Shown piece by piece: positions 35,144 to 43,727 of a stretch of DNA of 64,000 nt (positions within the stretch are counted from its first letter, which is position 1; each line of letters begins with the position of its first letter). The notes under the pieces are model-generated. The model ran no database searches. It was not told the DNA's origin and was given only the letters and a program-made list of their open reading frames with translations. A program made the translations under genes and the position numbers. Origin of the DNA: Fibrobacterota bacterium (GTDB lineage: Bacteria > Fibrobacterota > Chitinivibrionia > Chitinivibrionales > FEN-1185); NCBI GenBank assembly GCA_003165595.1, contig PLWQ01000028.1, forward strand, positions 117,142 to 181,141, read 5' to 3'.

Positions 35144-38100
35144 CTATTGAGGAAGGAACAAATCCCCCAGAAAATCCGTCTGCTCGCTTTCGGCAGCCTT
35201 CTTCACATTCATTGCCGCAGTCTTCTCATACGTCTTGAGCTCTTCCTTGATATCCGCAACAAACGGCGACGGACGAGTGTCAATCGTTTTCCCGTACATC
35301 GTTCGCCGCCGGGCGGACGTCAAATACAGCCGCTCTTTCGCGCGCGTCATGCCCACGTAGAAAAGCCGGCGTTCTTCGGCAGGATCAAAATGTTTTCCCT
35401 CACGCTTGAGCGGCACAAGCCCGTCTTCACACCCGGCAATAAATACAACGGGGAATTCGAGGCCCTTTGAGGCATGCAGCGTGAGCAGCGACACCCGTTC
35501 CACACGAATGTCTGCCGGTTCTTCTTTCTGCTGAAGTAAGATGTAATCAAGGAATGATTGCACGCTCGCGTGAAACGCCGCGATGTGCTGCAGGCGATCG
35601 AGAAGACCTCCGACACGGTCGTCTTTTTCAAGCATAGCCGCAACAGGGGACTCCTGCGCAAAACGCCCGAGCGCGGCTGCAGCATCCGTGTCCGACGATT
35701 CGCCCAATTCTCCTGGTGCATGCTCCAACAGATATGCAACGGCCTCTTTGACAAAAGGATATTGTGCCAGCGGTTTTTCACCCGACACCTGAAAGGGAAT
35801 GCCGCTCCGTTCAAACGCCTCAACCAGCGGTCCGCTTTGAGCGTTGGTCCGGTACAGGACAGCAAAGTCGCCGAATGATTTTCCGTCGGTATCGCCGCTG
35901 TCAAGGCGACCGCTGTCATGCGAGAACATACTCGTGCCTCCCACGAGTTTTTCCAGCTGGTGAACGATATATTCCGCCTCGGCCTTCTCCGTTGCCGTCT
36001 CGTGGATGGTGAGCCTTCCATTACCCAGGAAACGGGCCACCAGAAGCGGCGCTGAGTCCGTATTACCCGAGGCTATAACATGGCCGGATGCCTCAAGCAG
36101 GTTGGCCGCCGACCGGTAGTTCTCCGAAAGAACCATTGTGGCCGCGCCGGGAAACGATGCTTCGAATTGTTCGAAGAACCGGATGTCAGATCCCCTAAAT
36201 CCGTATATCGCCTGGTTCGGATCGCCGATTGCGGTGAGCGACACGCCGTCCTTAACAAGCAAAGTAAGCAGCGCGTGCTGCGCTGCATTGATGTCCTGGA
36301 ATTCGTCGACAAGAACAGAGCGGTACGTTGCGCGAACCTGGTTAATCGCCATGGCATTTTTTGACAAAAGGCGCACCGCCTCTTCAAGCAGATCATCAAA
36401 ATCCAGAACGTTTGCGGCACGCAACTGCGCTTTGTAAAGATCAACATCTTCTTGAGCCTCGCCGGGCATGCCGGCGCGCGCCCTTCCAATAACTTCCAGC
36501 TTTGCCCTGCGCTCGGCAGCAGGTGCGGTAGGCCATGCCCTTGCGGCAGCGGCGCTGCAATCGTCATCGGATGCGATACGAAAGTCCGCTGGAATCCCTG
36601 CTTCTGCCGCATTCGCGCGAAGAATACCGAGGCAGAATTGGTGAAACGTGCCGACCGTCACAATTGCGTGCAATTCCGGCCCGATGAGCTTGCAAATGCG
36701 CTCGCGCATCTCTTCGGCTGCTTTGTTGGTGAAGGTGACGGCGAGAATCTTCTCGTTTGCCGCGCACCTCGCGGCGGCTTTTACGATCCGATGGACAAGG
36801 GTGTGAGTCTTGCCCGTACCAGGCCCTGCGATAATGAGGAGATGGGAGCCGCCGTAATTTACGGCCGCGAGTTGCGCTTTGTTAAGGTTTGGCGCGTGGG
36901 TGCCGGCTGAGGCCGGCGCCGCGTTTTGATTGTGCGGCGAGTCTGCGGTGCGGACTTTTTTTTTATGCCGCGGAAGGGCTGCAGCAGCGCTGTCTTCCGA
37001 ATCCGCCTTCGGCGCCTGTGACGCGCCGGCGGGCGCGCCATCGCCGAAAAGATTCACCTGCCCTTTCTTACCCGCACGCTCCTTATCGGAAAAAATCTTT
37101 ATGATTCCATATTCGCCATCATATCCCGCCTTCACCGAGACCTCGCCGCTCCTCACCCGCCTGACGCCCTCGCTCACCAGCGCGCCCGCCGTCTTTTCTA
37201 TCCGGTCAAGCGGCGCATCGAGCAATATCGACAGTTCGTTGCCCACGGCTCCAGCGAGCCGCCAATACAGGCTTTCCACCTTTTGCGACGCAGGCCCCAC
37301 TCCCAGGCAATCACCGATAATCTCGCTCAGAGGAATCATGCTGTGATACGGCCGCCAGCGTTTGCCTTTTGCGCCGTCGGGCCGGTCGGCAAGCTCTTCG
37401 ACTCTGGCCATCACGCCAACGGTTACGGGCTTTCCGCACACGGGACACAGGCCCTTGTTCTTGATTGTTTCACGCGGATGCAGGCGCGTCCCGCATTTGC
37501 GGTGGCCGTCAAAGTGATATTTGCCTTCCTCGGGGAAGAACTCCAGCGTGCCCGCCAGACCCCGGCTGCCGGGATTTCGCAATGCGTCAAGTATGCCACA
37601 ATACGAAAGGTCGGTTTCGAAAATGTTCGCCTCGCGTCCGAGCTTGTTGGGCGAATGAGCGTCGGAATTGGAGACAAGCACGAAAGAGTCGAGCGACGAG
37701 AGGCGCCAGTTCATTGCGGGATCTGACGACAGCCCCGTTTCCAGCGCATAGACGTACCTGGTGAGGTCGCCGAAGCATTCCTCGATGGAGTCGAAGCCGC
37801 TCTTGGAGCCCAGCGCCGAAAACCAGGGCGTCCAAACGTGAGCCGGAATCAGGAACGCGTCGGGATCGCACGACAGCACGATGTCGAGCAGGTCGCGCGA
37901 GTCAAGCCCGAGTATGGGCCTGCCGTCGGAGCGGATATTGCCCATGCCGCCGAGCTTTGCCGCAAGCTTGTCGGCGGCATCCAGGCTTGGCAAATACACC
38001 ACGTTGTGCACCTTGCGCACCGCGCCATCCCGTTTGTAAATGCTGGAGATTTCCGTCGAAAGGAGAAAGCGGACCGTTCCTTTGCACGATGGGGGAATGC

Positions 38101-38335
38101 CCGCCGCCACCGCGCAGCAATATTCGGGCTTGAGTTCGAAAAGCCCGTTGCCGCACGGCGCGAGTTTCTGCTTGATTTCCGCAAGCCATCCCGGATGCAC
38201 GCAATCGCCGGTGGCCACCACGGTAATGCCCTTGATCTGCGCCCACAACCACAGGTGCTCCAGGTCGAGCTGGCTGCTTGTCGCGCGGGAATACTTGGAG
38301 TGGATGTGGAGGTCGGCGTAATATTTCATGACCAT
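35144..38335 (-). CDS. Endonuclease Q-like PHP nuclease fused to UvrD helicase
   Basis: 1063-residue DNA repair fusion. Residues 1-~410 are an EndoQ-type protein: PHP metal site DLHIHSKYS (8-16), SNSDAHSPNKLG, and a zinc-binding pair CGTRLHP (about 280) and CPVCGKP (about 297), followed by RVEELADRP. EndoQ cuts DNA 5' of uracil, hypoxanthine and similar lesions. A low-complexity linker (~430-495) joins a complete UvrD-type superfamily 1 helicase: Walker A GPGTGKT (~503), DEFQD (~677), GDPNQAIYGFRG, and motif VI YVGMTRAKERL (~996). Nicking and unwinding in one protein would expose or remove damaged strands. Single gene, ribosome-binding site weak. Confidence 0.9.
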   Translation of the reverse strand: MVMKYYADLHIHSKYSRATSSQLDLEHLWLWAQIKGITVVATGDCVHPGWLAEIKQKLAPCGNGLFELKPEYCCAVAAGIPPSCKGTVRFLLSTEISSIYKRDGAVRKVHNVVYLPSLDAADKLAAKLGGMGNIRSDGRPILGLDSRDLLDIVLSCDPDAFLIPAHVWTPWFSALGSKSGFDSIEECFGDLTRYVYALETGLSSDPAMNWRLSSLDSFVLVSNSDAHSPNKLGREANIFETDLSYCGILDALRNPGSRGLAGTLEFFPEEGKYHFDGHRKCGTRLHPRETIKNKGLCPVCGKPVTVGVMARVEELADRPDGAKGKRWRPYHSMIPLSEIIGDCLGVGPASQKVESLYWRLAGAVGNELSILLDAPLDRIEKTAGALVSEGVRRVRSGEVSVKAGYDGEYGIIKIFSDKERAGKKGQVNLFGDGAPAGASQAPKADSEDSAAAALPRHKKKVRTADSPHNQNAAPASAGTHAPNLNKAQLAAVNYGGSHLLIIAGPGTGKTHTLVHRIVKAAARCAANEKILAVTFTNKAAEEMRERICKLIGPELHAIVTVGTFHQFCLGILRANAAEAGIPADFRIASDDDCSAAAARAWPTAPAAERRAKLEVIGRARAGMPGEAQEDVDLYKAQLRAANVLDFDDLLEEAVRLLSKNAMAINQVRATYRSVLVDEFQDINAAQHALLTLLVKDGVSLTAIGDPNQAIYGFRGSDIRFFEQFEASFPGAATMVLSENYRSAANLLEASGHVIASGNTDSAPLLVARFLGNGRLTIHETATEKAEAEYIVHQLEKLVGGTSMFSHDSGRLDSGDTDGKSFGDFAVLYRTNAQSGPLVEAFERSGIPFQVSGEKPLAQYPFVKEAVAYLLEHAPGELGESSDTDAAAALGRFAQESPVAAMLEKDDRVGGLLDRLQHIAAFHASVQSFLDYILLQQKEEPADIRVERVSLLTLHASKGLEFPVVFIAGCEDGLVPLKREGKHFDPAEERRLFYVGMTRAKERLYLTSARRRTMYGKTIDTRPSPFVADIKEELKTYEKTAAMNVKKAAESEQTDFLGDLFLPQ

Positions 38336-38438
38336 GAAAATACGTAATCTTTAAGTATCGGGGGAGAAGTAATGGTAGTCTCATCATGGTGCGGAAGAAC
38401 TGCGGGCCGTACCGAGGCTGACCGGTATTCCTGAACTC

Positions 38439-38468
38439 TTGAAAAAATCTTGATTCGGAATCAATAAT
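38439..38468 (+). promoter_or_regulatory. Candidate promoter for ncRNA
   Basis: TTGAAA (38439-38444) and AATAAT (38463-38468) with an 18-base spacer fit a sigma-70 promoter with one -10 mismatch. It faces the candidate RNA ending at 38625. Confidence 0.45.
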
Positions 38469-38474
38469 TCTTTT

Positions 38475-38625
38475 CCCACAAACGTAATCTGGGTGATTTT
38501 GAAAGAAAAGGAACGCGGCAATCAAGCGAACGAAGCGTTCCCGACCGATATTCCCCCCGGGCGACTGACAGATGCAACTTCGCTGCACAAGCGAGGAGGC
38601 GCTGTCAGCCGCCTCCCCTTTTTTT
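38475..38625 (+). ncRNA. Candidate structured small RNA
   Basis: About 150 bases between a promoter-like sequence and a strong intrinsic terminator with no open frame to explain them. Hairpins include GGAACGC/GCGTTCC at about 38513-38542, and CTGACAG/CTGTCAG at about 38565-38608 enclosing TGCA-TGCA. It does not resemble tmRNA, SRP, 6S or RNase P RNA. It ends at the stop of the convergent cupin gene. Alternatively the terminator hairpin could just end antisense transcription. Confidence 0.4.
38595..38625 (+). terminator. Rho-independent terminator (plus sense)
   Basis: GGAGGCG (38595-38601) pairs with CGCCTCC (38610-38616) with an eight-base loop, then CC and seven Ts. The T-tract works only for plus-strand transcription, although no plus-strand protein gene precedes it. 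Confidence 0.8.
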
Positions 38626-38987
38626 CACACATTTCTCCGTACCATCTCCGGCGAAAATGCCGGTACGCACACCGCAATGTATTCGGCTCCTTCCGCGCCC
38701 GGCGTGGAGTACTGTACCCATTCGCCCGCCGCGGCGATCACCGCCTGACCGGCGCTCACGTCGATTGTTCCGGTCTTGCAGGCAACACGGAGACTGCCTT
38801 TGAGCACGACGCTGTACTCGTCGAACACGGGCGTCTGGCCCGGTTCAACCCAGCCCGATGGACTTTTCATTCGTGCAACGCTTACTGCCTGCGTCTGCGA
38901 ATTCACCCGGCCAATGAATTCTTCGATCTTCTTGGGCTTGTTGCCGGCTGCGGTGACGATGGTGGGATTTTCGATGAGTCTGGGCAT
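38625..38987 (-). CDS. Cupin-domain protein (EutQ-like)
   Basis: 120-residue single-domain cupin. Beta-strand blocks FDEYSVVLKGSLRV and AGQAVIAAAGEWVQYSTP are the two cupin motifs; several metal-ligand His residues of classic cupins are missing, leaving Glu and Asp. Similar proteins are labelled ethanolamine-utilisation or sugar-binding cupins, with unproven function. ATG follows AAAGGAAC. Confidence 0.8.
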   Translation of the reverse strand: MPRLIENPTIVTAAGNKPKKIEEFIGRVNSQTQAVSVARMKSPSGWVEPGQTPVFDEYSVVLKGSLRVACKTGTIDVSAGQAVIAAAGEWVQYSTPGAEGAEYIAVCVPAFSPEMVRRNV

Positions 38988-39259
38988 GGGAAGGGTTCCT
39001 TTCTGTCCAAGGTTACAACGGAGTCTGCGGGTACAAAATAATATGCATTTGGCAGAACACTGCCGGGGTTTATTTGCACGACCTCACCCATGGCCTTTCT
39101 CCTATTGGAGGGGGGGGGAACGGTATCAATTTCCATCTTTTGTGTTCTCATTGCCGCGAGCCGCAGCACAGGATGTGCGTAGACCATCCCGCAAAGCGGG
39201 ACCCGAAGCATGGTCGCGCCAGCGGCGCAAAAGACCCGAAGCTGGATGCGGAGCGTGAA

Positions 39260-39448
39260 CAAAGCGGCATACCGCTGGGGTTGCGTTGCGAAGGGCCGAC
39301 GCCTCGCGAGCGTCAAGCGAGCGACTTTGGCGCGGCCCTTCGCAGGAAGGGGTGTGCCCCCGGATCGCCGCCGCGCCCTTCGGCATTTGAGGCCTTTTTG
39401 GGTGCGGCGGAAGCCGGGGGCCAGGGGGAACCGCGTAGCGGTGCCCCC
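39260..39448 (+). repeat. Dispersed structured repeat R1, copy A
   Basis: Within the 520-base gap upstream of pyrR. Ordered elements: AAGCGG-CATA-CCGC hairpin; GCGTTGCG then stem GCGAAGGGCCG (39288-39298) with CGGCCCTTCGC (39333-39343); GGAAGGGGTGTG; stem CCCCCGG (39357-39363) with CCGGGGG (39414-39420), broken by ATC on one side and AA on the other; end hairpin GGGGGAACCGC/GCGGTGCCCCC (39424-39448). Copies B and C keep the single-stranded motifs but change both sides of the stems together. Confidence 0.75.
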
Positions 39449-39507
39449 ATTAAATTATTAGCAAAAAATCTTCTTACTTTCATCAAATAAAACTATTTTG
39501 TTACCCG

Positions 39508-40056
39508 ATGAAGCAGATCGAACTCCTCATGGACGCGACTGCCCTCGATCGGGCGCTCACCCGTATTTCCCATCAAATTCTCGAAAAGAACTCTCGTCTG
39601 GACAATCTCGGCATCGTGGGCATGCAGACGCGCGGCGTGTTTCTTGCACAGCGCATCGCGGAGAAGATCAATGCGCTTGAAAAGACCTCGCTCTCCACGG
39701 GTGTGCTCGACATCACCATGTACCGCGACGATTACCGCATGGCGCTCAAGCAGCCCAAGGTAAAAGTTACCAACATTCCCTTCGACATCAACGGCGTGGA
39801 CATGGTCCTTGTCGACGATGTGCTTTACACAGGGAGAACAGTTCGGGCGGCGCTGGAAGCGCTCAACGATTTTGGCAGGCCCAAAACCATTCAGCTTGCC
39901 GTGCTCATCGACCGCGACTTCCGCGAAATGCCCATCCGCGCCGATTACATCGGCATGACCGTTACCACCAGGAAGAACCAGGAAGTGGCGCTCAAGGTCA
40001 AGGAAATAGACGGCGAAGACTCGGCGTGGCTCATGGAACTCGAAAAAGGCGACTAG
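39508..40056 (+). CDS. pyrR: Bifunctional pyr operon regulator / uracil phosphoribosyltransferase
   Basis: 182 residues. PRPP-binding loop VDMVLVDDVLYTGRTVRAAL is the PyrR signature (quoted whole), and GVLDITMYRDDYR is also family-typical. It can make UMP from uracil and PRPP, and in many bacteria binds pyr mRNA to terminate transcription. Only 67 bases separate it from repeat A; no classical pyr anti-antiterminator was recognised in the leader. pyrB begins one base after the stop. Confidence 0.95.
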   Translation: MKQIELLMDATALDRALTRISHQILEKNSRLDNLGIVGMQTRGVFLAQRIAEKINALEKTSLSTGVLDITMYRDDYRMALKQPKVKVTNIPFDINGVDMVLVDDVLYTGRTVRAALEALNDFGRPKTIQLAVLIDRDFREMPIRADYIGMTVTTRKNQEVALKVKEIDGEDSAWLMELEKGD

Positions 40057-40057
40057 C

Positions 40058-40984
40058 GTGCCTCTTTCAATCAAGCATTTACTCGGCCTCGAAGGCGTCC
40101 CGCGGGAAGACATCACCCTCATTCTCGACACTGCCGACAATTTCCACGAAGTACTGCAGCGGGAAATCAAGCAGGTCCCCACGCTTCGCGGCAAAACCGT
40201 GGTGAACCTGTTCTTCGAAAACAGCACCCGCACGAGAATGTCGTTCGAGCTTGCCGAGAAACGGCTTTCGGCCCAGCCGCTCAATTTCTCCACGTCCACG
40301 AGCTCTGTTGCCAAAGGGGAATCACTTCGCGACACCATGCGCAACATAGAAGCCATGAAGATCGACATGGTGGTGGTGCGCCACAACGCCGCGGGAGCGC
40401 CGTCGTTTCTCACCCGCTGCACCGACGCCGCAATCATCAATGCGGGCGACGGCCTGCACGAGCATCCCACGCAGGCTCTGCTCGACATGATGACGATACG
40501 CAGAAAATTCGGCAGGCTCGAAGGTCTCAAGGTGGCCATAGTCGGCGACATTCTGCACAGCCGTGTTGCGCGCAGCAATGCCTGGGGCATGAAAACCATG
40601 GGTATGGACGTTACGCTGTGCGGGGCTCCCACGCTCTTGCCCCAGCATCCCGAGGTGCTCGGCGTGCGCGTCACCGATAACATGGATGCAGCGCTGTCCG
40701 GCGCCAACGTGGTGATGCTCCTTCGCCTTCAGTTGGAGCGCCAGGGAGCAGGCCTGTTCCCGTCGATACGGGAATACCGGGATCGCTACGGGCTCGATCT
40801 TGATAAACTCAACAAGCTCCCCAGCGACATCATCGTGATGCATCCCGGCCCCATCAACCGCGGCATCGAACTCGCAAGCAACGTCGCCGACAGCGGCAGG
40901 AGCGTCATCCTCGACCAGGTAACCAACGGCGTCGCGGTGCGAATGGCTGTTCTCTTCTTGCTTGGAGGCGGAGAAATTGAATAG
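40058..40984 (+). CDS. pyrB: Aspartate carbamoyltransferase catalytic subunit
   Basis: 308 residues, normal length. It forms carbamoyl aspartate from carbamoyl phosphate and aspartate, the first committed step of pyrimidine synthesis. FFENSTRTRMSFELAEKRL carries the carbamoyl phosphate loop, SVAKGESL the 80s loop and MHPGPINRGIE the C-terminal site. GTG start one base after the pyrR stop. The last bases overlap pyrC. No pyrI regulatory subunit is present. Confidence 0.97.
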   Translation: MPLSIKHLLGLEGVPREDITLILDTADNFHEVLQREIKQVPTLRGKTVVNLFFENSTRTRMSFELAEKRLSAQPLNFSTSTSSVAKGESLRDTMRNIEAMKIDMVVVRHNAAGAPSFLTRCTDAAIINAGDGLHEHPTQALLDMMTIRRKFGRLEGLKVAIVGDILHSRVARSNAWGMKTMGMDVTLCGAPTLLPQHPEVLGVRVTDNMDAALSGANVVMLLRLQLERQGAGLFPSIREYRDRYGLDLDKLNKLPSDIIVMHPGPINRGIELASNVADSGRSVILDQVTNGVAVRMAVLFLLGGGEIE

Positions 40985-42320
40985 GAAACCGGGCGGTCAG
41001 ACCATATACCTTCCGGGCCAGGAAGCCCACCCGGCGTGCATCCTGATCCGCAACGGTCGAGTCATTGATCCGGCCAACGGCGTAGACGACCTGCTCAACG
41101 TGGGCGTGGAAAACGGCGTTGTCAACTTTATCGGCAAGGAACTCCCCGAGAGGTTCCGGCCCCAGGAAGAGATCAACGCCGAAGGAATGTGGGTAGTTCC
41201 CGGCCTTATGGACATGCACGTGCACCTGCGCGAACCAGGCCGCGAAGACAAGGAAACCATAGAAACCGGCACCCAGGCCGCTGCCGCGGGCGGTTTCACC
41301 GCGGTCGCATGCATGCCCAACACGAATCCGGTGCTCGACGAGGAATCCAAGATCCGCTACGTGGTGCAGCGCGGCATGTACTGCCCTTGCCGCATCTTCC
41401 CCATAGGATCTATCACCAAGGGTCTTCTCGGCGAGGAGCTCTCGCCGTTCGGCGAAATGGTGCGCGCAGGCGCGCGCGCCGTGAGCGACGACGGAAAGAG
41501 CGTCCGGAAATCCAACATGATGAAGAACGCGCTCAACTACTCAAAGTCGTTTAGAATCCCGGTCATCTGCCACTGCGAAGACTGCGACCTTTCGGCCGGC
41601 GGCCACATGAACGAAGGCCTGGTGTCAACACGGCTGGGCCTGCGCGGCATCCCGTCAATCGCGGAGGACATTATTGTCACGCGCGACATCATGCTTGCAG
41701 AGTATACGGGGGCGCGCATACACATTGCGCACGTGTCCACCAGCGGCAGCCTGGCCGCGATCCGCGACGCAAAGAAGCGAGGCGTGAATGTCACGTGCGA
41801 GACCTGTCCCCATTACTTTACACTGTGCGACACCGACATCGGCGACTACGACACCAACCGGAAGATGAATCCGCCGCTGAGCACCCCTGCCGACCGCAGT
41901 CAAATTGTGGCTGCGCTGGCAGACGGCACCATCGACGTGATCGCCTCCGACCACGCGCCGCACGTTTCGGAGGAAAAAGACGTGGAATTCGACGCCGCGA
42001 ACTTCGGCGTTATCGGCCTCGAAACGTCGCTTGCGGTGGCGCTCACCTACCTCGTTGACAAAGACATACTCATGCCCGCCGACCTCGTGGAAAAGATGAG
42101 CCTCAACCCCAACCGCATCCTGGGCCTCGACGGCGGCACACTCTCCAAAGGGAAACGCGCAGACATCACCATCATCGACCCCAAGACAAAGTGGAAGGTC
42201 GACTCCGCCGATTTCTTCTCCAAGTCCCGCAACACGCCGTTTGAGGGGTTCGAACTCAAAGGCTGCGCACACGCGACCATTCTGGGCGGCGCGATTGTGT
42301 ATATGAGAAATACGAAATAG
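40977..42320 (+). CDS. pyrC: Dihydroorotase
   Basis: About 447 residues, type I (class PyrC/AllB-like) amidohydrolase. It closes carbamoyl aspartate to dihydroorotate. Metal site MDMHVHLREPGREDKET, NTNPVLDEES, and the SDHAPHVSEEKD motif with the catalytic Asp are all present. The TTG at 40977 follows GGAGGCGGAGAAA and overlaps the pyrB stop, so it is coupled; a TTG 15 bases earlier is less well placed. Last gene of pyrR-pyrB-pyrC, which lacks pyrA, pyrD and pyrE/F locally. Confidence 0.95.
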   Translation: MNRKPGGQTIYLPGQEAHPACILIRNGRVIDPANGVDDLLNVGVENGVVNFIGKELPERFRPQEEINAEGMWVVPGLMDMHVHLREPGREDKETIETGTQAAAAGGFTAVACMPNTNPVLDEESKIRYVVQRGMYCPCRIFPIGSITKGLLGEELSPFGEMVRAGARAVSDDGKSVRKSNMMKNALNYSKSFRIPVICHCEDCDLSAGGHMNEGLVSTRLGLRGIPSIAEDIIVTRDIMLAEYTGARIHIAHVSTSGSLAAIRDAKKRGVNVTCETCPHYFTLCDTDIGDYDTNRKMNPPLSTPADRSQIVAALADGTIDVIASDHAPHVSEEKDVEFDAANFGVIGLETSLAVALTYLVDKDILMPADLVEKMSLNPNRILGLDGGTLSKGKRADITIIDPKTKWKVDSADFFSKSRNTPFEGFELKGCAHATILGGAIVYMRNTK

Positions 42321-42592
42321 TTAATTTGCAAGTGCGTTTTGTGCGGCGGAAGTTTCCCCCTCGCTTCAGCCCGCGCATTGCGCGGTCTTCCGGCGCTTTC
42401 CGCCCTTCTTGTTGGGTGGGCGCATTCCCCTCCTGGGTGACCCCCATGTTGGATTATCGCGAGATAGAAACGACGGTTGGGGGGCACCCGCGAAGCGGCA
42501 GCTGTGAAGCGCAGAATAACAACCTTGCCTCCACCGCTATCATTTCGAAGGTGAAGAGATCGAAGCCGAAGGAATTTGCGTTTCCATGGCCG

Positions 42593-42751
42593 CGAAGCGG
42601 CGTACCGCAGAGAAGGCGTTGCGGGAACACGGTACGCGCATTGCGCGAGCGATGCGCCTCGTGCGTGTTCCCGCTGGAAGGGGTGTGGGCGCAGATCACC
42701 GCCGCATAGCCGCGGAAGCTGCGCCCCAGGGGAAACCGGCTACGGTTTCCC
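42593..42751 (+). repeat. Dispersed structured repeat R1, copy B
   Basis: In the 459-base gap between convergent pyrC and tssG. GAAGCGG-CGTA-CCGC, GCGTTGCG, stem GCGGGAACACG (42621-42631) with CGTGTTCCCGC (42664-42674), GGAAGGGGTGTG, stem GGGCGCAG (42687-42694) with CTGCGCCC (42719-42726), end hairpin GGGAAACCG/CGGTTTCCC. The rest of the gap (42321-42592) holds further hairpins, such as GCGGAAG with CTTTCCGC near 42344-42400, and no gene. Confidence 0.75.
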
Positions 42752-42779
42752 GGCAAAGAGATCTTGAACTAAAGGGTGT

Positions 42780-43727
42780 TTATTCTATTGTAATCGCCTG
42801 AATATCACTCTTCTTATCTGACTTTCCCAGCGCCGACGTCTCTCCCAGCCTGCTGTTGTCCTGTCCCAGTATCACGGGCACAAGCTCGCTGCTCTCCAGT
42901 TTTACTTCGATGTCGAACTCCAGCGGATCGGAAAGAAACAACGTCACGAGCTTCTTCATGGCGGCGATGTTCTGTGAACTCGGCAGGAACGATTCGAATT
43001 TTTCGCGCGGCAGCGGCCCCACCGAGACGCGGAACTTTCCCGAAATGTCCCATTTCCTTGTCCCGCACATGGACGTGATGCCAAGCTGCGAGTCGACGCC
43101 CACACGTGTGGGATTGGAAATCTCGGTCCAGCGCGGCTGCCATTCGCATATTGCAACCGGCAGGCTGCCGAAGAAATCCGACAGCATGGAACGCAGCGCT
43201 TCTTTCGAACGCGCTTTTCCGACCAGGCTTCCCGTATAGGCAAGCGCACGGGAATAAAAAGGATCGCCCAGCCTCGCACCGTCCATGCCGGCAAGGCTGG
43301 CGATGCGCTGCGCAATCACGTTGGCCGAAAGGCCGGCCGACATGGAAACAAAACGGTATTTCTGCCATGCGCGGTAAAACAGCGTGTACATGCGATGGTT
43401 GAACATGGCAAGGAAATCGCGAAGCGGCTCGGAGGTGTCCTCGTGGCGCGCTATGTATTCTGTAAAGTACAGCGGCAGCGGCGACGACACGCCCACCAGG
43501 CCCATAAACGACAGCACAAATTCAACGCCGTCCTTTGTCTCATGCACCGAGGCGATGTCGCTGGGCGGGAAGGCAAGCGACGTATCGGACACGAGGCGAA
43601 CCCGGCCCGACTCAATCGGTTTTGCCGCGCCCTGCTCCCTACGATACTTTTCTTCGAGGAGCGAAAGCGCCTGGAAAAAATTGAAGTTGTAGCCCTCCTG
43701 GCGGAGGCGCTGGATCAGATCAGCCAC
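42780..43727 (-). CDS. tssG: Type VI secretion baseplate protein TssG
   Basis: 315 residues, a wedge component of the T6SS baseplate. Family blocks near the N-terminus (YNFNFFQALSLLEE), FPPSDIASV, FMGLVGVSSPLPLYFTEYI and LAMFNHRMYTLFYRAWQKYR are clear. The GTG at 43727 follows GGAGGGAAAGAA and overlaps the tssF end by 13 bases, so it is coupled. Convergent with pyrC. Confidence 0.95.
   Translation of the reverse strand: MADLIQRLRQEGYNFNFFQALSLLEEKYRREQGAAKPIESGRVRLVSDTSLAFPPSDIASVHETKDGVEFVLSFMGLVGVSSPLPLYFTEYIARHEDTSEPLRDFLAMFNHRMYTLFYRAWQKYRFVSMSAGLSANVIAQRIASLAGMDGARLGDPFYSRALAYTGSLVGKARSKEALRSMLSDFFGSLPVAICEWQPRWTEISNPTRVGVDSQLGITSMCGTRKWDISGKFRVSVGPLPREKFESFLPSSQNIAAMKKLVTLFLSDPLEFDIEVKLESSELVPVILGQDNSRLGETSALGKSDKKSDIQAITIE

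Noticed and set aside
39283..39448. Integron attC or CRISPR-like array
   Set aside because: R1 copies are single and kilobases apart, with no regular spacers; no RYYYAAC/GTTRRRY pairing and no integrase or cas gene are nearby.
39074..39490. Open frame of about 138 codons upstream of pyrR
   Set aside because: It runs through repeat R1 copy A; composition follows the hairpins, and there is no ribosome-binding site or domain.
39449..39507. PyrR-binding attenuator before pyrR
   Set aside because: The short leader lacks a recognisable anti-antiterminator/terminator arrangement; only the end hairpin of R1 is present, which is shared with non-pyr loci.
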